NCBI RefSeq assembly: GCF_003011895.2
Contig: NZ_PXWF02000009.1
Span: forward strand, 1-60,459
From: Massilia glaciei
GTDB lineage: Bacteria; Pseudomonadota; Gammaproteobacteria; Burkholderiales; Burkholderiaceae_D
Direction: 5' to 3'
Length of the DNA stretch: 60,459 nucleotides
Shown here: piece after piece, positions 21,116 to 29,969 of the stretch
How the letters are laid out: the number at the start of each line of letters is the position of its first letter
How positions within the stretch are numbered: position 1 is the first letter of the stretch
Notes under the pieces: generated by a model
Told to the model about the DNA's origin: nothing
Seen by the model: the letters and a program-made list of their open reading frames with translations, nothing else
The model's database searches: none
Translations under genes and position numbers: made by a program

Positions 21116-21130
21116 GCACCGCCGCGGTGC
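21116..21130. promoter_or_regulatory. Strong NtrC-like binding site
   Basis: GCACC-GCCGC-GGTGC, the exact GCACC-N5-GGTGC dyad recognised by NtrC in enteric glnA-type enhancers. The dyad extends outwards (GCGCCTTC / GAAAGGCGC, 21108-21140). It is centred about 48 bp behind the -24 element of the nirB promoter and about 86 bp behind that of the transporter promoter. Confidence 0.65.
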
Positions 21131-21139
21131 GAAAGGCGC

Positions 21140-21154
21140 GCCCACTATTGGTGC
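21140..21154. promoter_or_regulatory. Weaker NtrC-like site, copy 2
   Basis: GCCCACTATTGGTGC keeps the GGTGC half exactly and is degenerate in the other half. It starts exactly 24 bp after the strong site and is part of a 24-bp tandem repeat. Confidence 0.45.
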
Positions 21155-21163
21155 GAAAGTCCC

Positions 21164-21178
21164 GCCCGCTATTGGTGC
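21164..21178. promoter_or_regulatory. Weaker NtrC-like site, copy 3
   Basis: GCCCGCTATTGGTGC, followed by A, again keeps the GGTGC half. It starts 24 bp after copy 2. The regular spacing puts the three sites about 2.3 helical turns apart. Confidence 0.45.
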
Positions 21179-21208
21179 ACGCGCGGCCGCGCCACGGGAA
21201 GCGCGCGG

Positions 21209-21224
21209 TGGCATGGCACTTGCA
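21209..21224 (+). promoter_or_regulatory. Sigma-54 promoter of the nitrate transporter gene
   Basis: TGGCATGGCACTTGCA matches the RpoN -24/-12 consensus with GG-N10-GC. Transcription would start near 21236, about 29 nt before the transporter ATG. Confidence 0.75.
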
Positions 21225-21264
21225 TTGACAGCCCCAACCACCACCAATCATAGCGAGACACCCA

Positions 21265-22479
21265 ATGGCAAAAACCTCATTCTGGAAAGCCGGACACACG
21301 CCGACCCTGTTCGCGTCCTTCTTCTACTTCGACCTCAGTTTCATGGTGTGGGTGATCCTCGGCCCGCTGGCCGTGCAGATCTCGGCATCGCTCGGCCTGT
21401 CTCCCGCGCAGAAGGGCCTGATGGTGGCGACCCCGCTGCTGGCCGGCGCGCTGCTGCGCATCGTGATGGGCGTGCTGGTCGACCATCTGAAACCGAAAAA
21501 GGCCGGCACCATCGGCCAGGTGATCGTCATGCTCGGATTGCTGTGGGCCTGGCAAACCACGCTCGACAGCTTCGCCAGCCTGATCGCGCTCGGCGTGCTG
21601 CTCGGCGTGGCCGGCGCCGCCTTCGCGGTGGCGCTGCCGCTGGCCTCGCGCTGGTATCCGCCCGAGCACCAGGGCACCGCGCTGGGCATCGCCGGCGCCG
21701 GCAATTCGGGCACCGCGTTCGCGGCCCTGTTCGCGCCGGGACTGGCGATCGCCTTCGGCTGGCAGAACGTGTTCGGCCTGTGCCTGATTCCGCTCGGGGT
21801 CGCGCTGATCGTGTACCTGACCATGGCCAAGGACGCGCCGACGGCGCCGCCGCCCAAGTCGCTGCCCGAATATCTGCGCGTGCTCAAAGACAAGGACGCC
21901 TGGTGGTTCATGTTCTTCTACAGCGTCACCTTCGGCGGCTTCGCGGGACTGGCCTCGTCGCTGACGATCTACTTCAACGGCGAGTACGGCCTGTCGCCGG
22001 TAACCGCCGGCTACCTCACGGCCGCCTGCGTGTTCGCCGGCTCGGTGGTGCGCCCGCTCGGCGGCCTGCTGGCCGACCGCATCGGCGGCATCAAGACCTT
22101 GTCGATGATGTACGCGGTGGCCGCCGCGGCGCTGCTGGTGGCAAGCATGGGCATGAAGTCCCCAACCGCGGCGGTGACCGTGTTCGTGGTCGCGATGCTC
22201 GCGCTGGGCACCGGCAACGGCGCGGTGTTCCAATTGGTGCCGCAGCGCTTCCGCAAGGAGATCGGCGTGATGACGGGGCTGGTGGGCATGGCCGGCGGCA
22301 TCGGCGGCTTCTACCTCGCCTCGAGCCTGGGCCTGTCGCGCCAGCTCACGGGCAGCTATCAAATGGGGTTGATCGTGTTCGCCGCGCTGGCCATCATCGC
22401 GTTGCTGGGCCTGTCGGTGGTCAAGACGCGCTGGCGCACCACCTGGGGCAGCGCCGCGATGACGGCCGCCAAGGTGTGA
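21265..22479 (+). CDS. Nitrate/nitrite transporter, MFS (NarK/NasA type)
   Basis: 404 aa with about 12 membrane helices. Two nitrate-signature glycine-rich segments are visible: LGIAGAGNSGTAFAALFAPG and GMAGGIGGFYLASSLG. SLPEYLRVLKDKDAWWFMFF is typical of the NarK/NasA family. It moves nitrate (or exchanges it for nitrite) across the inner membrane. It is divergent from nirB, sharing the NtrC-like sites, so it would be induced by nitrogen limitation together with the reductases. It is followed by a PP2C/kinase gene after a 163-bp gap containing a hairpin repeat. Confidence 0.93.
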   Translation: MAKTSFWKAGHTPTLFASFFYFDLSFMVWVILGPLAVQISASLGLSPAQKGLMVATPLLAGALLRIVMGVLVDHLKPKKAGTIGQVIVMLGLLWAWQTTLDSFASLIALGVLLGVAGAAFAVALPLASRWYPPEHQGTALGIAGAGNSGTAFAALFAPGLAIAFGWQNVFGLCLIPLGVALIVYLTMAKDAPTAPPPKSLPEYLRVLKDKDAWWFMFFYSVTFGGFAGLASSLTIYFNGEYGLSPVTAGYLTAACVFAGSVVRPLGGLLADRIGGIKTLSMMYAVAAAALLVASMGMKSPTAAVTVFVVAMLALGTGNGAVFQLVPQRFRKEIGVMTGLVGMAGGIGGFYLASSLGLSRQLTGSYQMGLIVFAALAIIALLGLSVVKTRWRTTWGSAAMTAAKV

Positions 22480-22536
22480 TTACAATGTGGACTATGTAAA
22501 AATCGCGAAGTACGATTGCCAAAAAACCTAAATCAA

Positions 22537-22618
22537 CGTCGTCCTCGCGAAGGCGGGGACCCATAGAACGCCACCGTTCTATGGGTCAACGCGGGGGCGC
22601 CGAGCCATCCGCGAGGAC
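22537..22618. repeat. REP-like element with hairpin
   Basis: A CGTCGTCCTCGCGAAGGCG unit similar to the REP family is joined to a perfect inverted repeat, CCCATAGAACG / CGTTCTATGGG (22560-22585), and then to an inverted remnant (GCGAGGACGA). It sits between the transporter gene and the kinase gene, without a T tract. Confidence 0.7.
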
Positions 22619-22642
22619 GATGTAACTATAACGGCTCAACGC

Positions 22643-24340
22643 ATGACCCTGACCATCACCGCCGGCCACGCCACGCGCTGCGGCAAACGCGAACGCAACG
22701 AGGACTTCGTCGGGATGGTGACGCCCGACGAACCCGAGCGCAGCGCCAAGGGCGTGCTGGCGGCGGTCGCCGACGGCGTCTCGGGCAACGACGGCGGGCG
22801 CGAGGCGTCCGAGTACACGGTGCGCGGCCTGCTGTCCGACTACTACGCCACGCCCGACACCTGGTCCGTCGCGCAGGCGCTCGAGCGCGTGCTCAAGGCC
22901 ACCAACAGCTGGGTCCAGCAGCAGGGCACGGTGCGCCCCGAATTGTCGGGCATGGCCACCACGCTGACCTGCCTGGTCCTGCGCGGCACCTTCTATTATT
23001 TTGCGCACGTGGGCGACACCCGCCTGTACCTGCTGCGCGCCGGCGCGCTCACGCGCCTGACCACCGACCACGTGTGGGACCGGCCCGAGATGCAGCATGT
23101 GCTTACGCGCGCCATCGGCCTGGACTCGCAACTGACGATCGACCACGGCATGGGCCCGCTGCACGCGGGCGACGTGTTTTTGCTCGCCAGCGACGGCGTC
23201 TGGGCCGCCACCACCGAGTACGAGCTCGCCTTCCAGCTCGGCCGCCTGGCGCTGGGCGAATGCGACAACGACGCCTGCGCCGACGCGCTGCTCGACGCCG
23301 CGCTCGAGGGCGGCAGCGGCGACAACCTCAGCGCGCTCGTCATGCGGGTCGATGGCCTGCCGCAGCAGGACCTGCGCGACAGCCTCTCGAGCATGCGGCA
23401 GCTGCCGCTGCCGCCGCCGCTGCGCCCGGGCCAGCTGTTCGAGGGCCTGCGGGTCGAGCGGATGCTGCACGCGTCGGCCGGCACGGTGCTCTACAAGGTG
23501 GCCGAGACGGCCGAAGGCGGGCGCACGCTGGTGCTCAAGACGCTGCAAAGCGCGCGCGCCGGCGACGCGCTCGAGCTGGCCGCGTTCGCGCACGAGGAGT
23601 GGCTGGCGCGGCGCGCGGTGGCGCGCTTTTTCCCGCAGGTGATCACGCCCGCGCAAAAAAACCACCTGTACTATCTGACCACTTGGCACGACGGCGCCAC
23701 GCTCGCGCAGCGGCTCGAGGGCGGCCAGCACTTCACCGTGCCCGAGGTGATCGCGCTCGGCGAGCAACTGGTGCGCGCGGTCGGCGCGCTGCACCGGCGC
23801 AGCATCATCCACCGCGACATCAAGCCCGACAACGTCCACCTCGGGGCCGACGGCCAACTGCGCCTGCTCGACCTGGGCGTGGCGCAATCGGGCATCGACG
23901 CCGGCAGCGCCGCGCCGCAAGCGGGCACCCCCTCGTTCCTCGCGCCCGAGCAGTTCGACAACGCCCCCGCCTGCGCCGCCACCGACCTGTACGCGGTCGG
24001 CGTCACGCTGTACTTCGCGCTCACGCGCCACTACCCGTACGGCGAGGTCGAGCCGTTCCAGCGCCCGCGCTTCGGCGAGCCGATCGGCGCCAGCCGCTAC
24101 CGCCCCGACCTGCCGCTGTGGCTCTGGCACGTGCTGCAAAAGGCGCTCGCGCGCGAGGCGGTCGAGCGCTTCGAGACGGCCGAGGAGTTCCTGCTCGCGC
24201 TCGAACGCGGCGCCGCGCGCCCGCTGCCGGCGCGCGCCGCCCCGCCGCTGGCCACGCGCAACCCGGCCGGCATGTGGCGCGCGATCGCGCTGCTCGCGAT
24301 CGCCGGCAACCTGGTCCTGCTGTACCTGCTCGGGCGGTGA
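22643..24340 (+). CDS. Bifunctional protein serine/threonine phosphatase-kinase
   Basis: 565 aa. The N-terminal PP2C domain (about 1-240) has RNEDFVG, VADGVSGNDGG and LASDGVWAAT, carrying the metal-binding aspartates. The kinase domain (about 255-525) has the ATP-site lysine in LVLKTL (about residue 298), HRDIKPDN (about 389) and DLG in place of DFG. A terminal membrane helix (WRAIALLAIAGNLVLLYLLG) anchors it with both domains in the cytoplasm. In Pseudomonas aeruginosa a similar gene lies between nirB and the nitrate transporter gene, as I recall, so a link to nitrate assimilation control is likely, but its target is unknown. Confidence 0.9.
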   Translation: MTLTITAGHATRCGKRERNEDFVGMVTPDEPERSAKGVLAAVADGVSGNDGGREASEYTVRGLLSDYYATPDTWSVAQALERVLKATNSWVQQQGTVRPELSGMATTLTCLVLRGTFYYFAHVGDTRLYLLRAGALTRLTTDHVWDRPEMQHVLTRAIGLDSQLTIDHGMGPLHAGDVFLLASDGVWAATTEYELAFQLGRLALGECDNDACADALLDAALEGGSGDNLSALVMRVDGLPQQDLRDSLSSMRQLPLPPPLRPGQLFEGLRVERMLHASAGTVLYKVAETAEGGRTLVLKTLQSARAGDALELAAFAHEEWLARRAVARFFPQVITPAQKNHLYYLTTWHDGATLAQRLEGGQHFTVPEVIALGEQLVRAVGALHRRSIIHRDIKPDNVHLGADGQLRLLDLGVAQSGIDAGSAAPQAGTPSFLAPEQFDNAPACAATDLYAVGVTLYFALTRHYPYGEVEPFQRPRFGEPIGASRYRPDLPLWLWHVLQKALAREAVERFETAEEFLLALERGAARPLPARAAPPLATRNPAGMWRAIALLAIAGNLVLLYLLGR

Positions 24341-24394
24341 GGCCGCGGCCGCTGCGCTACAATGGCGCCTTGTCCCCACCACCGTCTGTGCCCC

Positions 24395-25435
24395 ATGATT
24401 GTCCTCGGCGTCGAATCCTCCTGCGATGAAACCGGCCTTGCGTTGTACGACACGCAACGCGGCCTGCTGTCCCACGCGCTCCACTCGCAGGTGGCCATGC
24501 ACGAGGAGTACGGCGGCGTGGTGCCCGAACTGGCCTCGCGCGACCACATCCGGCGCGCCATCCCGCTGCTCGAGCAAACCCTGGCCGGGGCCGGCGTGGC
24601 GCTGTCCGAGATCGACGCCATCGCCTACACCCAGGGGCCCGGGCTGGCCGGCGCGCTGCTGGTCGGCTCCTCGATCGCCTGCAGCCTGGGGCTGGCGATC
24701 GACCGTCCCGTGCTGGGCGTGCACCACCTCGAGGGCCATCTGCTGTCGCCGCTGCTGGCGAGCGAGCCGCCGCAGTTCCCGTTCATCGCGCTGCTGGTCT
24801 CGGGCGGACACACGCAACTGATGCGGGTCGACGGCGTGGGCCAGTACACACTCATGGGCGAGACGCTCGACGACGCCGCCGGCGAGGCCTTCGACAAGTC
24901 GGCCAAACTGCTCGGCCTCGGTTATCCGGGCGGACCGGCGATCTCGCGGCTGGCCGAATTCGGCGACCCGGCGGCGTACAAGCTGCCGCGCCCGATGCTC
25001 CATTCGAAGGACTTCAATTTCAGTTTCTCGGGCCTCAAAACGGCGGTGCTCACCGTTGTGAAAAAGCACGAACAGAAACTCGCCGCCAACATCTGCGAGC
25101 AGGACAAAGCCGACATCGCGCGCGGCTTCGTCGACGCCATCGTCGACGTGCTCACGGCCAAATGCGTCAGCGCGCTCAAGCACAGCGGCCTCAAGCGGCT
25201 GGTGATCGCGGGCGGCGTCGGCGCCAACACGCAATTGCGCGCCTCGCTCAACGCGGCCGCCAAAGCCAAAAAATTCCGCGTCTACTACCCCGAACTCGAG
25301 TTCTGCACCGACAACGGCGCCATGATCGCGTTCGCCGGCGCCATGCGCCTGCAGATCAACCCGCACGCCGCGCAACGCGACTACGCCTTCAATGTGCGCC
25401 CGCGCTGGCCGCTCGACGAAATCAAGGTTGTCTGA
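24395..25435 (+). CDS. tsaD: tRNA N6-adenosine threonylcarbamoyltransferase TsaD
   Basis: 346 aa. Transfers the threonylcarbamoyl group to A37 of ANN-decoding tRNAs, with TsaB and Tsa[20 protein letters not shown] starts the family, and the metal-binding HHLEGH motif plus GGHTQLM and [13 protein letters not shown] are intact. The ATG at 24395 begins the conserved first strand; an earlier in-frame ATG would add an unrelated tail. Its partner TsaE is encoded at 50626 in this window. Confidence 0.96.
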   Translation: MIVLGVESSCDETGLALYDTQRGLLSHALHSQVAMHEEYGGVVPELASRDHIRRAIPLLEQTLAGAGVALSEIDAIAYTQGPGLAGALLVGSSIACSLGLAIDRPVLGVHHLEGHLLSPLLASEPPQFPFIALLVSGGHTQLMRVDGVGQYTLMGETLDDAAGEAFDKSAKLLGLGYPGGPAISRLAEFGDPAAYKLPRPMLHSKDFNFSFSGLKTAVLTVVKKHEQKLAANICEQDKADIARGFVDAIVDVLTAKCVSALKHSGLKRLVIAGGVGANTQLRASLNAAAKAKKFRVYYPELEFCTDNGAMIAFAGAMRLQINPHAAQRDYAFNVRPRWPLDEIKVV

Positions 25436-25447
25436 GCGTCGGGTTTA

Positions 25448-25496
25448 TTGAACGCGTGTTGAACGCGCGTTGAACGCGTGTTGAACACGCGCTGAA
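25448..25496. repeat. 11-bp tandem repeat, 4.5 copies
   Basis: TTGAACGCGTG, TTGAACGCGCG, TTGAACGCGTG, TTGAACACGCG and a partial CTGAA follow each other with a period of exactly 11 bp, right after the tsaD stop. No T tract follows. Confidence 0.9.
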
Positions 25497-25584
25497 CTCA
25501 CCGGCCCGAAATTGATCCTACCGTGTGACCGTCATTTGAAAAAAGATGGCAAACTCGGCCGGTTTTGTTTTTCCGGAGGTATCT

Positions 25585-26430
25585 ATGCGCGTAATAAGTT
25601 GGAATATTCATTGGGGGTGCGGCAAAGACAGCCGCATCCGGATCCACGCGATCATCGACGTTCTGCGCAAGTTAAATCCCGATGTTATCTGCCTGCAGGA
25701 GGTCGCATCCAATCATGCCGATCTCGAAGGCAACGCAAGCGCCAACCAGTTCCGCCAGCTCGCCGGCGCGTTCGGCGGCTACCAGCCCGTGATCGAACCG
25801 ACAAGCGAAATCTACAAAAACAACATGCCGCGCCTGTTCGGCAACCTGCTGCTGTCCAAATTCCGCATCACCCAGGTGCACCGCCATTCGCTGCCGTGGC
25901 CGCCCGACGCGGCGAGTCCCGCCGGCATGCCTCGCGGCATGATCGAAGCCGTCATCGACGCGCCCGGCGGCAAGGTCCGGGTGCTGACCACGCACCTCGA
26001 ATACCATTCGCCAGTCCAGCGCATGGCGCAGATCCGGCACCTCAAATACCTGCACTGGGAGGCCTGCGAGCGGGCCCGCATTTTCCAGCCCGATCCCAGC
26101 CTTGATCCGCCGTACCAGCTCGGCTACCGGCCCGGTTCGGCCATCTATTGCGGCGACTTCAACTGCACGCCCGAGTCGGACGACTACCAGGCGCTGATCG
26201 CGCCCGACGACAACGGCGCGCTGCCGCTGGTCGACGCCTGGCGGCACCGCCACCCGGCGATCGCGCGCGCGCCGACGGCCGGCCTGCATGGTTTCCGCTG
26301 GCCTGAAAAAGCCGATTGCTACGATTATTTTTTCGTCACGCAAGACTTGCTGCCGCGCCTGATCGAAGTCGAGGTGCAGTCCGAGACCTCGGCCTCGGAC
26401 CATCAACCGATCGTGCTCGACATCACCTGA
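25585..26430 (+). CDS. Endonuclease/exonuclease/phosphatase family protein
   Basis: 281 aa. The metal-dependent phosphodiesterase fold is shown by RVISWNIHWG (Asn), VICLQEVAS (Glu), YCGDFNCTPES (Asp/Asn) and the terminal SDHQPIVLD (Asp-His). These cover the catalytic set of DNase I/exonuclease III-like and sphingomyelinase-like enzymes. No signal peptide, so a cytosolic phosphodiesterase or nuclease; the substrate cannot be predicted. The start is fixed by a perfect GGAGGT at 25575-25580. Not closely similar to the second family member at 32477. Confidence 0.88.
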   Translation: MRVISWNIHWGCGKDSRIRIHAIIDVLRKLNPDVICLQEVASNHADLEGNASANQFRQLAGAFGGYQPVIEPTSEIYKNNMPRLFGNLLLSKFRITQVHRHSLPWPPDAASPAGMPRGMIEAVIDAPGGKVRVLTTHLEYHSPVQRMAQIRHLKYLHWEACERARIFQPDPSLDPPYQLGYRPGSAIYCGDFNCTPESDDYQALIAPDDNGALPLVDAWRHRHPAIARAPTAGLHGFRWPEKADCYDYFFVTQDLLPRLIEVEVQSETSASDHQPIVLDIT

Positions 26431-26492
26431 TGCGCATCAACGTCATTCCTGCAACTGGCCGCTATATGTCTTCCAATTTCGGGCTGCGGCAT

Positions 26493-26564
26493 CAGCACCA
26501 GCACCACCACCACCAGCACCAGCACCAGCACCAGCACCAGCACCAGCACCAGCACCACCAGCAC
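26493..26564. repeat. CAGCAC hexanucleotide repeat
   Basis: About 12 tandem CAGCAC units, with some CAC-only variants, lie between the phosphodiesterase gene and a REP-like element. Reading through would give alternating His-Gln, but no start signal or conserved sequence supports a gene. Confidence 0.9.
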
Positions 26565-26756
26565 GTCATCCCCGCGAAAGCGGGGACCCATACAGCGCTT
26601 GCCTATACACGCATTTTGAACCTTCAAGCCGGGAACTGCGCGACTAAATTTTTTGAAGGCGCATAGCTGCATGCTCAGCATGGGGCAAACGCATGCGTTT
26701 GCCCCATGCTGAGCTTGCCTACATACACATTTCGAACGTTTGAGCCGGGAACTGCA
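26564..26756. repeat. REP-like unit, 44-bp direct repeats and 42-bp perfect palindrome
   Basis: CGTCATCCCCGCGAAAGCGG starts a REP-like unit (26564-26590). Two 44-bp near-identical direct repeats (26597-26640 and 26713-26756, both GCTTGCCTA... to ...GCCGGGAACTGC) flank a perfect 42-bp palindrome (26673-26714, GCTCAGCATGGGG...). The second direct repeat ends one base before the stop codon of the convergent ATPase gene. Confidence 0.85.
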
Positions 26757-26757
26757 A

Positions 26758-27564
<807 letters not shown>

Positions 27565-27566
27565 TT

Positions 27567-28499
27567 TTACGACCCCGTTTCTTCGTAGGCGAACGACTTG
27601 GCCAGCGCCACCAGTGCCTGCTCGAGCGCGAGCCCGACCACGCCGATGATACCGATCGCGATGAGGATGTGCGGCACGTTCAGATTGTTCCACTCGTCCC
27701 AGACCCAGAACCCGATGCCGACCCCGCCGGTGAGCATTTCGGCCGCCACGATCACGAGCCAGGCGGTGCCGATGGCCAGCCGCACGCCGGTCAACATGTA
27801 GGGCAGCACCGACGGCAGCAGTATCTTGCTGAAGATCTTCCACTCCGACAAATTGAGCACGCGCGCCACGTTCATGTAGTCCTGCGGCACCCGTTGCACG
27901 CCGACGGCGGTGTTGATGATCATCGGCCAGATCGAGCAGATGAAGATCGACCAGATCGCGGCCGGATCGGCCGACTTGAACACGAGCAGCCCGATCGGCA
28001 GCCAGGCCAGCGGCGAGACCGGCTTGAGCAGGCTGATGATCGGATTGAACATGCCCGACAAAAACTTGAAGCGCCCGATCATGAAGCCGAGCGGGATCCC
28101 GACCGCCGCCGCGAGGCCGAAGCCGATGGCCACGCGCTTGAGCGATGCCAGGATGTTCCAGCCGATGCCCTGGTCGTTCGGCCCGTTGCTGTAGAACGGG
28201 TCGGCGAACAGCTTGAGCGCCGCTTCCCAGGTCACCATCGGGGTCGGAAAGGCGCTGTTGCGGCTGGCGATGAGCTGCCACACCAGCACCAGGAACGCCA
28301 GACCTAGCACGGGCGGCAACACCGCCAGCGTGAAGCCGCGCAGAGGCGACTTGCCGCCGCCCATGCGGTAGCCCTGGTTGGCCAGGCGCACGCTGCGGCG
28401 CGGTTCTTCGGAGGCCACCTTGTCGGATGCCACCTTGTCGGAGGCGACCTTGTCGCCCGCCGCGGGCGAGAGCATCGTGGGGTCCACTACTGCATTCAT
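27567..28499 (-). CDS. Nitrate-type ABC transporter, permease subunit
   Basis: 310 aa, about six membrane helices after a charged N-terminal tail. The EAA-like coupling segment MNVARVLNLSEWKIFSKILLP contacts the ATPase. WQLIASRNSAFPTPMVTWEA and GIGFWVWDEWNN are typical of the NrtB branch. The tail has three DKVAS repeats encoded by 15-bp tandem units. It lies 15 bp downstream of the binding-protein gene. Confidence 0.9.
   Translation of the reverse strand: MNAVVDPTMLSPAAGDKVASDKVASDKVASEEPRRSVRLANQGYRMGGGKSPLRGFTLAVLPPVLGLAFLVLVWQLIASRNSAFPTPMVTWEAALKLFADPFYSNGPNDQGIGWNILASLKRVAIGFGLAAAVGIPLGFMIGRFKFLSGMFNPIISLLKPVSPLAWLPIGLLVFKSADPAAIWSIFICSIWPMIINTAVGVQRVPQDYMNVARVLNLSEWKIFSKILLPSVLPYMLTGVRLAIGTAWLVIVAAEMLTGGVGIGFWVWDEWNNLNVPHILIAIGIIGVVGLALEQALVALAKSFAYEETGS
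28411..28455 (-). repeat. Three 15-bp tandem repeats in the permease gene
   Basis: GAGGCCACCTTGTCG, GATGCCACCTTGTCG and GAGGCGACCTTGTCG in a row encode the DKVAS repeats in the permease's disordered N-terminal tail. Confidence 0.9.
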
Positions 28500-28514
28500 G
28501 GCAAACTCCTTTGC

Positions 28515-29753
28515 TTAGGCTTTGATCTTGAAGGAGGCGGCGTAGGCCTTCGGGTTCTTGCCGTCCCATACCGTGCCGTCGATCATCTTCACGGCGCGCA
28601 TAGGCGACTTCGGCACGCTGACCTTGGCCATGGCCGCCCCCTGCGTGTAAAGCTCCACCTGGTTGACCGATTTGGCGACGGCCAGATAGTCCGGCTCGCC
28701 CTTGAGCAAGCCCCAGCGCTTGTGCTGTGTCATGAACCACATGCCGTCCGACAGGTACGGGTAGTTGACGCTGCCGTCGTTGAAAAACTTCATGTGGTTC
28801 GGGTCGTCCCAGGTCTTGCCCATGCCGTTCTGGTAGCGTCCGAGGATGCGCTGGTTGATCACGTCGACCGAGGTGTTGACGTACGATTTTTCGGCGATCG
28901 TGGCGGCCATCTTGACCTTGTTGGCGAGCGAGGCGTCGATCCACTTGCTCGCGTCGAGCACGGCGGCGATCAGCGCGCGCGCCGTGTTCGGGTATTTCTT
29001 GGTCCACTCGAGCGTGGTGCCGAGCGTCTTTTCGGGATGGTCCTTCCAGATGTCCTGGGTGGTGGCGGCGGTCACGCCGATGCCGTCGACGATGGCGCGG
29101 TGGTTCCACGGTTCGCCCACGCAAAAGCCGTCCATATTGCCAACCCGCATATTGGCCACCATCTGCGGCGGCGGCACGGTGATGACCTTGGCGTCCTTGA
29201 ACGGATTGATGCCGTAGCTGGCGAGCCAGTAGTACAGCCACATCGCGTGGGTGCCGGTCGGGAAGGTCTGGGCGAAGGTGTACTCGCGCTTGTCCTTTTG
29301 CATCAGCTTGGCGAGCGAGGCGCCATCCACGCCGCCGGCGTCGGCGATTTTTTTGGACAGCGTGAGGGCCTGGCCGTTGTGGTTCAGGCCCATCAGGACG
29401 GCCATGTCCTTCTTGGCCCCGCCGATGCCCATCTGCACGCCGTAGATCAGGCCGTAGAGCACGTGGGCCGCGTCGAGCTCGCCGTTGACGAGCTTGTCGC
29501 GCACGCTGGCCCACGACGATTCCTTGCTCAGAACGATCTTGATGCCGTGCTTTTTATCGAAGCCGAGGACCGAGGCCATCACCACGGATGCGCAATCGGT
29601 GAGCGGGATGAAGCCGAGCTTGACCTCCTCCTTTTCGGGTTTGTCGGAGCCGGCGGCCCATACCCCGCCGGTGGCGAGCGCGCCCAGCGATACGCCGGCG
29701 CCGGCTTTGATCAGGCTGCGGCGAATCAAATTCGTGTTGTTATCGGTCGTCAT
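28515..29753 (-). CDS. Nitrate-binding protein of ABC transporter (NrtA type)
   Basis: 412 aa. A Tat-like signal (RRSLIKAGAGVSLGALATGG) is followed by the NrtA-type core: VKLGFIPLTDCASVVMASVL, GLNHNGQALTLSKKI and GNMDGFCVGEPWNHRAIVDG. These match nitrate-binding proteins better than taurine or sulfonate binders. It captures nitrate in the periplasm for the permease/ATPase pair. First gene of its operon, 64 bp downstream of the predicted transcription start. It gives the cell a high-affinity route in addition to the MFS transporter. Confidence 0.92.
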   Translation of the reverse strand: MTTDNNTNLIRRSLIKAGAGVSLGALATGGVWAAGSDKPEKEEVKLGFIPLTDCASVVMASVLGFDKKHGIKIVLSKESSWASVRDKLVNGELDAAHVLYGLIYGVQMGIGGAKKDMAVLMGLNHNGQALTLSKKIADAGGVDGASLAKLMQKDKREYTFAQTFPTGTHAMWLYYWLASYGINPFKDAKVITVPPPQMVANMRVGNMDGFCVGEPWNHRAIVDGIGVTAATTQDIWKDHPEKTLGTTLEWTKKYPNTARALIAAVLDASKWIDASLANKVKMAATIAEKSYVNTSVDVINQRILGRYQNGMGKTWDDPNHMKFFNDGSVNYPYLSDGMWFMTQHKRWGLLKGEPDYLAVAKSVNQVELYTQGAAMAKVSVPKSPMRAVKMIDGTVWDGKNPKAYAASFKIKA

Positions 29754-29829
29754 AGTTCCCTCGTTGGCAATCGGCTGATGCTGTGGTTGGCCGGCGCGCT
29801 TGGGACGCGCCGGCCGCTACCAGTCCTTC

Positions 29830-29845
29830 AGCAATTGGCGTGCCA
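29830..29845 (-). promoter_or_regulatory. Sigma-54 promoter of the nitrate ABC operon
   Basis: The minus strand reads TGGCACGCCAATTGCT, a full match to the RpoN consensus TGGCACG-N4-TTGCW. Transcription would start near 29818, giving a leader of about 65 nt. Confidence 0.85.
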
Positions 29846-29908
29846 ACAGGAATTGAGGGGGAGACGATGGGGAAATGGCGTCAATACGGGCCGAAAAGCC
29901 CGCTTTTA

Positions 29909-29923
29909 GCACCGATGTTGTGC
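29909..29923. promoter_or_regulatory. NtrC-like site upstream of the nitrate ABC operon
   Basis: GCACCGATGTTGTGC matches GCACC-N5-GGTGC at 9 of 10 positions. It lies about 70 bp behind the -24 element, a usual enhancer distance. Confidence 0.55.
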
Positions 29924-29925
29924 GG

Positions 29926-29940
29926 CGCACCAAAAATGCG
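29926..29940. promoter_or_regulatory. Second, weaker NtrC-like site
   Basis: GCACCAAAAATGCGC keeps one half-site exactly and three of five positions in the other. It starts 17 bp after the first site. Confidence 0.35.
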
Positions 29941-29969
29941 CGCACGAGTGCGGCCAAGCGCGCCGGAAT

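Noticed and set aside
26316-26666. Possible His-Gln repeat protein over the CAGCAC array
   Set aside because: It starts inside the preceding gene, has no ribosome-binding site and runs into a REP-like element; the repeat is better explained as intergenic DNA.
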